A stretch of DNA of 6,086 bases from an uncultured Bacteroidota bacterium (GTDB taxonomy: Bacteria; Bacteroidota; Bacteroidia; Chitinophagales; Chitinophagaceae). The position numbers and the translations under genes are program-made. Location: contig CAIVKT010000252.1 of assembly GCA_903906615.1 (NCBI GenBank), forward strand, positions 1 through 6,086. The letters run 5' to 3'. Shown here in pieces: positions 1 through 6,086 of the stretch. The notes under the pieces were generated by a model, which saw only the letters and a program-made list of their open reading frames with translations, was not told the DNA's origin and did not search any database. Numbering within the stretch: the stretch's first letter is position 1; each line of letters begins with the position of its first letter.

Positions 1-272
1 ATCCTGTGCCGCTGGGGCCTATTGCCAGCACTTCTGATACGGCAAGCGTAGTGGCTATATACAATGTGGATACGATCAGCCATATACCTATGTCGGCTGT
101 GGTAGTGATCAGGCAATATGCTGCGGATACCACTACCGGCACACCGGGTACTACCTTTGACGACAGCTTTTATATAAATGATACGCTGGGCATTGTACAA
201 ATGAGCCTCGACCATCCGCTGCACGCCATCAACAGGTTTTGGCGGTTGAAAAGGTATAAGATCGTGAGGTAA
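1..272 (+). CDS. C-terminal fragment of an unrecognised protein (5' end outside window)
   Basis: The reading frame is already open at the first base and runs to a TAA at 270-272, leaving about 89 residues. A GTG at position 6 could be read as a start, but the frame continues upstream of it, so I treat this as the 3' end of a longer gene. The visible part is rich in Thr, Ser, Asp and Val. It has alternating hydrophobic stretches suggesting beta strands, and it ends in a basic, aromatic tail (RFWRLKRYKIVR). There is no membrane segment and no motif I can name. Base composition and codon use resemble the neighbours. The gene is codirectional with ispH 26 bp downstream, but a promoter-like box lies between them, so ispH need not depend on it. 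I do not recognise the family; an envelope or secreted protein is possible but not shown. Confidence 0.6.
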   Translation, partial: PVPLGPIASTSDTASVVAIYNVDTISHIPMSAVVVIRQYAADTTTGTPGTTFDDSFYINDTLGIVQMSLDHPLHAINRFWRLKRYKIVR

Positions 273-283
273 GCGAAAATCCG

Positions 284-291
284 TAATTTTG
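284..291 (+). promoter_or_regulatory. Bacteroidota-type -7 promoter box (TAnnTTTG) for ispH
   Basis: The sequence TAATTTTG at 284-291 matches the TAnnTTTG -7 consensus used by the Bacteroidota primary sigma factor. It sits in the 26-bp gap before ispH, with its last base 8 nt before the ATG. Transcription would then be expected to begin only a few bases before the start codon, giving an almost leaderless message. I found no convincing -33 TTTG element about 20 bp upstream, so the call rests on one box and its position. Confidence 0.6.
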
Positions 292-298
292 CAGTTCC

Positions 299-1537
299 AT
301 GAAGTCTTTTAATGTACCGGCGCATTACCGCAGCCCTTTAGTAACGGCCATAAAGCAGCAACGCAAGGCAGGCGATAAAATGAAGAAGGACCACGAGCCT
401 ACTATTTTAGAGTTGGGCTCGCTGCACATCATCCTCGCGCGCCATTTTGGGTTTTGCTATGGGGTGGAGAATGCCATAGAGATAGCCTTCAGGGCAATTG
501 AGGAGAATAATGGCAAGCGCATATATCTGCTGAGCGAGATGATACACAACCCCGGCGTGAATGCCGACCTGCAGGCGCTGGGTGTGCAATTCATCATGGA
601 TACCAAGGGCAATATGCTGATGGATATCAACGAATTGAGGCCTGATGATGTGGTGATCATACCCGCTTTTGGTACTACGCTCGAGCTGGCCAAGGTACTT
701 CGTGATAAAGGTATAGACCCCACCCACTACGAGACCACCTGCCCCTTTGTAGAGAAAGTATGGAACCGTGCCGAGAAGATAGGTGATGATGGCTACACCG
801 TAGTAGTGCATGGCAAGCCGGGGCATGAAGAAACACGGGCCACCTTCTCCCACAGCAAGGCGCACACGCCTACAGTAGTGGTGAAGGATATGGCACAGAC
901 AGAATTACTGGCGCAATACATAACTGAAGAATTACCGGCAGGGCAGTTTTACGAAGATTTTAAGGGACAGTTCTCTGATGGCTTTGATGTGGCCAAAGAC
1001 CTGCAACGCATAGGCGTGGTGAACCAGACCACCATGCTGGCCAGCGAGACACAAGCCATAGCCGACTACCTGAAACAGGAAATACTCCTTCACTACCGCA
1101 CACCTGCGCATAGAAGCACGGAACGCTTCGCGGAAACACGGGACACCTTGTGCTACGCCACCAACGATAACCAAAGCGCTGTGCAGGGTATGCTGGAGCA
1201 GGATGCAGATATGGCGCTGGTGATAGGGGGCTACAACAGCTCCAACACATCGCACCTCGCCGAGCTGTGCGAATTGAAATTGCCCACGTATTACATTAGC
1301 GATGAGCATTGCCTGGTATCGAAAGAGGAGATACGCCATTTCGATCTGCACACGCATACCGAGATAACGACCAATGGTTATATGCCCTTGCACAGGCCCA
1401 TGCGGGTGATGATCACCTCCGGCGCTTCCTGCCCCGATGCGTTGGTAGAGCGTGTGATGAGCCGACTGGCTGACCTTACAGGTAACGCCGCAGCTATTGC
1501 GAAGGCCACGGAAGAATGGGAAAACCCCCACCCCTAA
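299..1537 (+). CDS. ispH: 4-hydroxy-3-methylbut-2-enyl diphosphate reductase (IspH/LytB), long form
   Basis: This cytosolic [4Fe-4S] enzyme carries out the last MEP-pathway step, reducing HMBPP to IPP and DMAPP. The three expected cluster cysteines are present: C53 in GFCYGVENA, C148 in TTCPFVEKVW and C285 in DTLCYATNDNQ. Other active-site residues match the E. coli enzyme by alignment: H83 (IHNPGVN), H176 and E178 (GHEETRATF), T244/T245 (NQTTM), the SSN triad at 314-316 and S377 (SGASCPD). The protein has 412 residues against about 316 in E. coli. It has an N-terminal extension of about 40 residues and an insert around residues 200-235 that resembles the cyanobacterial/plant-type enzyme. I keep the ATG at 299 rather than Met28 (380) because the extension (HYRSPLVTAIKQQRKAGD) looks homologous to that of long-form relatives. 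No Shine-Dalgarno is visible; a TAnnTTTG box lies just upstream. The last codons and the stop lie in a C/G palindrome. Confidence 0.97.
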   Translation: MKSFNVPAHYRSPLVTAIKQQRKAGDKMKKDHEPTILELGSLHIILARHFGFCYGVENAIEIAFRAIEENNGKRIYLLSEMIHNPGVNADLQALGVQFIMDTKGNMLMDINELRPDDVVIIPAFGTTLELAKVLRDKGIDPTHYETTCPFVEKVWNRAEKIGDDGYTVVVHGKPGHEETRATFSHSKAHTPTVVVKDMAQTELLAQYITEELPAGQFYEDFKGQFSDGFDVAKDLQRIGVVNQTTMLASETQAIADYLKQEILLHYRTPAHRSTERFAETRDTLCYATNDNQSAVQGMLEQDADMALVIGGYNSSNTSHLAELCELKLPTYYISDEHCLVSKEEIRHFDLHTHTEITTNGYMPLHRPMRVMITSGASCPDALVERVMSRLADLTGNAAAIAKATEEWENPHP

Positions 1538-1545
1538 AGGGGAGT
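1525..1545. repeat. Short C/G palindrome (CCCCTAAAGGGG core) spanning the ispH stop; possible weak terminator
   Basis: The core CCCC-TAAA-GGGG occupies 1531-1542 and is preceded by CCCCCA at 1525-1530. The ispH stop codon TAA (1535-1537) lies in the loop, and the preceding C-rich run encodes the end of IspH (NPHP). From memory, elements of the form CCCC(A/AG)CCCCTAAAGGGG(A)G recur between genes in many Bacteroidota genomes; only one copy is visible here. The stem is four G-C pairs with a 4-nt loop. On the plus strand it is followed by a loose T-rich stretch (TTTGGTTATTTT, 1550-1561), so it might help end transcription between the two convergent units. It is weak as a classical intrinsic terminator. 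Confidence 0.5.
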
Positions 1546-1565
1546 GCCGTTTGGTTATTTTGCGG

Positions 1566-2612
1566 CTACTTCACCACCTTATAGTGATTGTAAATAAGTA
1601 ATTCCTCGTTACCGGTTATCGCATCCACAATACGGTCACTGTCTGAGCTAACGATCACGTTTTTAAAATCTTTCAGCTCGGTGTATTTATTGTGCGGGTA
1701 CTGCACGCACATCCATTTGTCTTTGCCTATGCGGTCAAATCTTTTTACGATGGCAGATACAGGCAGTGGCTTCTTGTTGCCATTATCATCTTTGTAGTGA
1801 TGGGTTGAATCTATATAACTTTTGTAGAGCGAGTAATAATGAACTGAATCATAATCGGAGATGTGGCCCATCACACTGTCACGGCTGTCGTAGCAGAAGA
1901 ATTCGTAGGTGGTGTCCTTCACCTGTTGCGGCCTGTGAAAGTAAAACTCAGGTACTGTGAATACGTAAGTGGTAACAGCATTGTTTTGTTCGTTGCCTCC
2001 TTCGCCCCGTTCTGCGCTTGCTTTTGCATCACCCTCTACCTCTGTTGTTTTATAATACTTGCGTACGGTAAGGTGCTTACGGCCGTTTGCTGCATTGGTC
2101 ACAACGGTAGTGTCTTGCCTTACAATGGTATGTTTGTCTTCGTCCAGTTCCGAGCGGTAGTTGTTCACCACATCCAGTGCGGTCCAGGAGTCGGGGCTTG
2201 TTCTTTCGTACTTATAGGGTATGGTGGTTATAGAGCGGGGGCGTGGTGTGCCGTCTGCGTCTATATGGGTATGCAGGTAATCGTAGTGCGTTTTTATCAG
2301 CGATATGGAATGTATGGCCGAGGTATTGGTAAGCGTATCCATATCTATCGGGTGGTGATTGATGTCGTAGCACTCATACTTCAGTATAGTATCGTTGTTG
2401 TCTACAGGCCATGGCGAGTAGAACTCCGGCAGCAGGAAGTAACGCACCGTATCCTTTCCGCTGTTGTGCACCACAGGCTGATCGTCATCGTCGGCAACAA
2501 TAATTGCGGGATCAGATGTGGTTGTTTTCTTTTTCTTTTTGTCCTGTGCCATTACATGGGCTATGCCCAGGCCCATGCAGAAAAGGAAGATGATCAGTCC
2601 TGTTTTTTTCAT
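1566..2612 (-). CDS. Secreted protein of unknown function with two tandem ~135-residue modules
   Basis: I do not recognise this 348-residue protein. Residues 1-22 form a clear signal peptide: MKKTG, a hydrophobic core, then V20-M-A22 before Q23, a type I cleavage pattern. The only Cys there (C12) is not in a lipobox, so a soluble periplasmic or secreted protein is more likely than a lipoprotein. The mature N-terminus is low-complexity, with five Lys (25-29) and then four Asp (41-44). Two homologous modules follow, at about 54-190 and 213-348, joined by a Glu/Gly/Ala-rich linker (191-212). No transmembrane segment follows the signal peptide, and I see no recognisable type IX sorting domain or enzymatic motif. 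Mature cysteines are C81, C240 and C302, the first two being equivalent positions in the modules. The ATG lies 4 bp after the pyc stop codon, so the two are probably cotranscribed and perhaps translationally coupled. The signal peptide supports this start. The long frame open on the opposite strand here lacks comparable support. Confidence 0.85.
   Translation of the reverse strand: MKKTGLIIFLFCMGLGIAHVMAQDKKKKKTTTSDPAIIVADDDDQPVVHNSGKDTVRYFLLPEFYSPWPVDNNDTILKYECYDINHHPIDMDTLTNTSAIHSISLIKTHYDYLHTHIDADGTPRPRSITTIPYKYERTSPDSWTALDVVNNYRSELDEDKHTIVRQDTTVVTNAANGRKHLTVRKYYKTTEVEGDAKASAERGEGGNEQNNAVTTYVFTVPEFYFHRPQQVKDTTYEFFCYDSRDSVMGHISDYDSVHYYSLYKSYIDSTHHYKDDNGNKKPLPVSAIVKRFDRIGKDKWMCVQYPHNKYTELKDFKNVIVSSDSDRIVDAITGNEELLIYNHYKVVK
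1569..1976 (-). repeat. Module B of the duplicated secreted protein (residues 213-348)
   Basis: This is the second copy of the module, ending at the protein's C-terminus. Its landmarks are VPEFY (220-224), D233-T234, C240-Y-D242, H258, S261-L262, K264, D275-D-N-G278, P282, W300, E312-L313, G334 and Y344-K345. The divergence from module A and the conserved aromatic, Pro, Gly and Cys positions suggest an old duplication of a folded, probably beta-rich domain rather than a recent DNA repeat. Confidence 0.85.
2043..2453 (-). repeat. Module A of the duplicated secreted protein (residues 54-190)
   Basis: This segment aligns with module B at a constant offset of 159 residues up to the CYD motif and 157 after it, so one 2-residue gap is enough. 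Landmarks are LPEFY (61-65), D74-T75, C81-Y-D83, H101, S104-L105, K107, D118-A-D-G121, P125, W143, E155-L156, G177 and Y187-K188, all with identical partners in module B. By hand I count about 37 identical positions. Confidence 0.85.
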
Positions 2613-2616
2613 GTGT

Positions 2617-5600
2617 TTAGTTTAGTTCTACTACAAGGTCGTTGGTGTTCACTAATGTGCCATCGGCCAGTTCTATATTGCTCACAGTGCCATCAAAGGG
2701 CGCGGTGATGATAGTTTCCATCTTCATGGCTTCGATGATGAAGAGCTGCTGGTTCTTCTTCACCGCATCGCCTTTCTTCACCAGCAGTTTGGAGAGCATG
2801 CCCTGCAATGGCGCGCCTATCTCCCGCTCCTTGTCTTTATTGGCTTTCTTATTTTCTTTGCGCTCTGTCTTTACCGATGTATCGCGTACTTCCACATTGC
2901 GTGTCTGCCCGTTCAGCTTAAAGAATACCGTACGGTTGCCTTTATCATCCACCGGGCCTATGCTCAGCAGCCTGATGAGGAGTGTCTTGCCGCGGGCTAT
3001 CTCTACGGTAGTATCTTCACCCACCTTCATGCCATACAGGAAGAGTGGGGTAGGTACCACCGATACATCGCCATACTGGCGGTAGAACTTCATGTAGGCA
3101 TCAAACACCTTGGGGTAGAAGATAGCAGACAGCAGGTCGGTTATAGTAAGGTCGTTGCCATATTGCTCCTGCAATGCCACTAACGCCTTATCCAGGTCTA
3201 TAGGTGGCAGGTGCTTGTTTGGCCTGTCGGTATAAGGGTGCTTGTCTTTGAGTATGATCTGTTGCAGCGCTTTTGGAAAGCCGCCTTCCGGCTGTCCTAT
3301 CTCACCCATGAAAAATTGCTGCACCGATTCGGGGAAGGAGATGCTTGCGCCTTTCTCCATCACATCCTGCTCACTCAGTCCGTTGGCTACCATGAACTGC
3401 GCCATGTCGCCCACCACCTTTGAGCTTGGGGTCACCTTTACTATGTCGCCAAACATATCATTGACAGTGGCGTACATATCCTTTATCTGCTCAAATTTAT
3501 CTCCCAGTCCTAAGGCTATTGCCTGTGGTTTCAGGTTACTGTACTGCCCACCCGGTATCTCGTGATGGAACACCTCTGCTGCGCCTGCTTTTAGACCCGA
3601 CTCAAACGGGTAATAATATTCACGCACAGCTTCCCAGTAGTTACTGAACTGGTTCAGCTTCTTCATGTCGTAGTGGTTCTCGCGCTCATTGAAGCGCATC
3701 ATTTCTATCACCGAGTTCATATTGGGCTGCGAGGTGAGGCCGGAGAGTGAGCCTATCGCGCAGTCCACCACATCTACACCGGCCTCTATGGCCATGAGGT
3801 ACGTAGCGGGTTGCAATGAAGATGTATCGTGTGTGTGCAGGTGTACCGGCAACTTCACAGTATCTCTTAATGCCTCAACTAATATCTTCGCCGCATACGG
3901 CTTCAGCAAGCCCGACATATCCTTTATGGCTATGATGTGCGCCCCTGCGTTCTCCAGGTCTTTGGCCATGCGCAGGTAGTAGTCGAGGCTATACTTGGTG
4001 CGCTTAGGGTCCATGATGTCACCTGTATAGCAAAGCGCCCCTTCAGCCAGGCCGCCGGTACGCTTGCGCACCATTTCTATACAGGGCGCTATATTCTGCA
4101 TCCAGTTCAGTGAATCGAAAATGCGGAAAATATCCACACCCTTCTCCCACGATTGTTCTACAAACTTTTCGATAACATTGTCAGGGTATGCCGCATATCC
4201 CACGCCATTGCAGCCCCTGATGAGCATTTGCAGCAGCACATTGGGCACTGCTTTTCTAATCGCCTCCAGCCTGCGCCATGGGTCTTCATTCAGGAAACGC
4301 ATGCACACATCAAAAGTTGCGCCGCCCCATACTTCCATACTAAAGGTTTGCGGAAAGGCTATCGCAAAACTCTTGGCCACCTTTAGCATATCGTTGGTGC
4401 GCATACGGGTAGCTAACAGGCTTTGGTGCGCATCGCGCATTGTAGTATCTGTATAGTGTATCTTCTTTTCGTTGCGCAGCCATTCGCTGAATTTATCCGG
4501 ACCCAGCTCTGTGAGCAGTTCTTTAGTACCCTTGGTGTAGGGTACGGTTGTATCTACATCGGGCAGTATCGGTTTTTCAAATACCCGCTCGTTCTTCACC
4601 TTTACATCGGGGTTGCCATTCAGCGATACCTCTGCCAGGTAGTTGAGCATGCGTGTGCCCCTGTCGAGGCGTAGCGTGTAGGTAAACAGCTCGGGATGTT
4701 CCTGAATGAAATTCACAGTGGCATGACCCGAAAGGAAATCTTCATTAGTTACGAGGTTCTCGAGGAACTGTATGTTGTTCTTTACCCCGCGTATACGGAA
4801 CTCGCGCAGGGCGCGGTGCATCTTCGATGCTGCATCTTTGATGGAGTTGCCGGAGGTACTCACCTTCACCAGCATAGAATCGAAGAACGGGCTGATCTTC
4901 ATGCCGGGGTAGGTGCTGCCCTCATCCAGCCGCACACCGAAGCCTGCGGCATTGCGATAGGTAACAAGTGTGCCATAATCGGGCTTAAAGTCGCTCAGCG
5001 GGTCTTCTGTAGTAATGCGGCATTGAATCGCAAAACCTATCTTAGGTATCTTAGCCTGGTCGCCCAGCCCTATTTCCGGGTCTGACAGTTTATGCCCTGC
5101 GGCTATGAATATCTGTGTTTTAATGAGGTCCACACCCGTTATCATTTCTGTTACGGTATGCTCCACCTGTATGCGTGGGTTCACTTCTATAAAGTAAATG
5201 CTCTGCGCATCATCCACCAAAAACTCTACTGTGCCCAGGTTGTTGTACTTCACCGCCGTGGTTATCTTTACGGCATAACCATACAGCTTATCCAGCGTAT
5301 CCTGCCTTAGCGCCGACGATGGCGCCATCTCCACCACCTTCTGAAAGCGGCGCTGTACCGAGCAGTCGCGCTCGTACAGGTGTACTATATTGCCATGCCT
5401 GTCGGCGGCTATCTGTACTTCTATGTGCTTGGGGCGTTCTACAAACTTTTCAAGGAATACGGTATCATCACCAAAAGCATTCTTTGCTTCGCTGCGCGCC
5501 TCTGGGAAAGACTTTTGCAGGTCGGCATCGCTGCGCACCACGCGCATGCCACGGCCACCACCGCCCGATGCTGCTTTGAGCATGAGTGGGTAACCTATGC

Positions 5601-6054
5601 GGTTGGCCTCGCTTAGGGCTATTGTTACATCGGTAAGTGTAGCAATATTGCTTTCTATAAGTGGTATGCCGGCTTTCCTCGCTACTTCTTTGGCAGTGAC
5701 CTTGTCGCCCAGCGCAGCCATAGCGCTGGCATCTGGGCCTATGAATATGATACCTTCCTCGCTGCACCTGCGGGCAAATGTGGCATTCTCCGACAGGAAA
5801 CCATAACCGGGATGTATGGCATTGGCGCCGCACTCCAGCGCTATCTTTATGATGCCCTCTATGTCCAGGTAGGGCTTCAGTGGTTCTTTATCTCCGCCCA
5901 CCTGGTAGGCTTCGTCTGCCTTGTAGCGGTGCAGTGAATAACGGTCTTCGTATGTGTATATAGCTACGGTAGGTATGTTCAGCTCAGTTGCCGCGCGCGA
6001 TATGCGTATGGCTATTTCCCCCCGGTTGGCAATTAATATTTTTTTGATGTTCAT
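2617..6054 (-). CDS. pyc: Pyruvate carboxylase, single-chain (biotin carboxylase + carboxyltransferase + biotinyl domain)
   Basis: This biotin enzyme converts pyruvate, bicarbonate and ATP to oxaloacetate in the cytosol, refilling the TCA cycle and feeding gluconeogenesis. At 1145 residues it is full length for the one-polypeptide family. The biotin carboxylase part (about 2-450) has K118, the glycine-rich ATP loop SGGGGRGM (163-170), RDCSVQRRFQKVVE (229-242), and catalytic E277, E290, N292, R294 and E298. A linker with LDRGTR (463-468) is typical of pyruvate carboxylase and lies in the region known to bind acetyl-CoA in characterised homologues. The carboxyltransferase domain (about 530-1030) starts with TTMRDAHQSLLATR. 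It has metal-site residues D541, K711 (the carbamylated Lys), H740 and H742, plus R540, Q544, R613 and catalytic T875 (VTPSSKVVGD). A Lys/Glu-rich linker (about 1062-1077) leads to the biotinyl domain, with EAMKMET and biotin on K1111, 34 residues from the end. No key residue is missing. It is the first gene of a likely two-gene unit with the secreted protein downstream. Confidence 0.98.
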   Translation of the reverse strand: MNIKKILIANRGEIAIRISRAATELNIPTVAIYTYEDRYSLHRYKADEAYQVGGDKEPLKPYLDIEGIIKIALECGANAIHPGYGFLSENATFARRCSEEGIIFIGPDASAMAALGDKVTAKEVARKAGIPLIESNIATLTDVTIALSEANRIGYPLMLKAASGGGGRGMRVVRSDADLQKSFPEARSEAKNAFGDDTVFLEKFVERPKHIEVQIAADRHGNIVHLYERDCSVQRRFQKVVEMAPSSALRQDTLDKLYGYAVKITTAVKYNNLGTVEFLVDDAQSIYFIEVNPRIQVEHTVTEMITGVDLIKTQIFIAAGHKLSDPEIGLGDQAKIPKIGFAIQCRITTEDPLSDFKPDYGTLVTYRNAAGFGVRLDEGSTYPGMKISPFFDSMLVKVSTSGNSIKDAASKMHRALREFRIRGVKNNIQFLENLVTNEDFLSGHATVNFIQEHPELFTYTLRLDRGTRMLNYLAEVSLNGNPDVKVKNERVFEKPILPDVDTTVPYTKGTKELLTELGPDKFSEWLRNEKKIHYTDTTMRDAHQSLLATRMRTNDMLKVAKSFAIAFPQTFSMEVWGGATFDVCMRFLNEDPWRRLEAIRKAVPNVLLQMLIRGCNGVGYAAYPDNVIEKFVEQSWEKGVDIFRIFDSLNWMQNIAPCIEMVRKRTGGLAEGALCYTGDIMDPKRTKYSLDYYLRMAKDLENAGAHIIAIKDMSGLLKPYAAKILVEALRDTVKLPVHLHTHDTSSLQPATYLMAIEAGVDVVDCAIGSLSGLTSQPNMNSVIEMMRFNERENHYDMKKLNQFSNYWEAVREYYYPFESGLKAGAAEVFHHEIPGGQYSNLKPQAIALGLGDKFEQIKDMYATVNDMFGDIVKVTPSSKVVGDMAQFMVANGLSEQDVMEKGASISFPESVQQFFMGEIGQPEGGFPKALQQIILKDKHPYTDRPNKHLPPIDLDKALVALQEQYGNDLTITDLLSAIFYPKVFDAYMKFYRQYGDVSVVPTPLFLYGMKVGEDTTVEIARGKTLLIRLLSIGPVDDKGNRTVFFKLNGQTRNVEVRDTSVKTERKENKKANKDKEREIGAPLQGMLSKLLVKKGDAVKKNQQLFIIEAMKMETIITAPFDGTVSNIELADGTLVNTNDLVVELN

Positions 6055-6077
6055 TTTCAGTAGTGATGTATAGGTTA

Positions 6078-6085
6078 CAAATATA
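6078..6085 (-). promoter_or_regulatory. Bacteroidota-type -7 promoter box (TAnnTTTG) for pyc
   Basis: On the minus strand the sequence reads TATATTTG, an exact TAnnTTTG match. Its last base is 24 nt before the A of the pyc ATG (6054), predicting a leader of roughly 15-20 nt. The leader (TAACCTATACATCACTACTGAAA) has no Shine-Dalgarno, as is usual in this phylum. Any -33 element would lie beyond the window edge, so only half of the promoter can be judged. Confidence 0.6.
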
Positions 6086-6086
6086 A

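Noticed and set aside
6..272. An independent small gene starting at the GTG at position 6
   Set aside because: The frame is open upstream to the window edge and no start signal is visible, so a truncated larger gene is the simpler reading.
407..1531. Long minus-strand open frames (407-865 and 932-1531) opposite ispH
   Set aside because: They lie wholly within the well-supported ispH gene and have no motif or promoter of their own.
463..2612. Lipoprotein call for the secreted protein based on C12 in its signal peptide
   Set aside because: The residues before C12 (LIFLF) do not form a lipobox, and a good type I cleavage site follows at A22.
2613..2616. A separate promoter for the secreted protein gene just upstream of its ATG
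   Set aside because: Only 4 bp separate it from the pyc stop codon, and I saw no TAnnTTTG box in the immediately preceding pyc codons.
1863..2708. A 281-codon open frame on the plus strand opposite the secreted protein gene
   Set aside because: It is Val/Cys/Tyr-rich with no recognisable domain, runs into the pyc 3' end, and lies opposite a frame with a signal peptide and internal module duplication. Best explained as an antisense shadow.
2642..5806. Numerous plus-strand open frames of 60-150 codons opposite pyc
   Set aside because: pyc is intact with all catalytic motifs. The opposite frames are low-complexity, overlap each other, and match the expected shadow of its codon use.

Overview
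The window looks like a piece of a Bacteroidota chromosome, most likely the Chitinophagaceae or a close relative. Three things point there: promoter -7 boxes of the Bacteroidota form TAnnTTTG in front of both complete transcription units; coding starts without a Shine-Dalgarno sequence; and the character of the proteins (a long-form IspH with the N-terminal extension I associate with this phylum, and an anaplerotic single-chain pyruvate carboxylase). The family-level placement is inference from memory of such proteins, not a computed result.

Layout, left to right. Positions 1-272 hold the 3' end of a plus-strand gene that begins outside the window and whose product I do not recognise. A 26-bp gap with a TAnnTTTG box leads to ispH (299-1537, plus), the last enzyme of the MEP isoprenoid pathway. 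ispH ends inside a short C/G palindrome (about 1525-1545) that also fills much of the 28-bp gap to the next, convergent unit. On the minus strand, pyc (6054-2617) encodes a complete pyruvate carboxylase. It is followed after only 4 bp by a gene for a secreted 348-residue protein of unknown function (2612-1566) built from two diverged copies of a ~135-residue module. A TAnnTTTG box lies upstream of pyc at the right edge of the window.

Functionally, ispH supplies IPP and DMAPP for quinones, carotenoids and undecaprenyl carrier. pyc makes oxaloacetate from pyruvate and bicarbonate to refill the TCA cycle. The tight pyc/secreted-protein spacing implies cotranscription, but nothing in the sequence links the secreted protein to carbon metabolism. 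All intergenic gaps are short (26, 28, 4 and 32 bp), so there is no gene-free stretch above 300 bp. I see no tRNA, rRNA, CRISPR, insertion sequence or phage feature. This is mostly ordinary housekeeping DNA; the least explained item is the duplicated-module secreted protein downstream of pyc.
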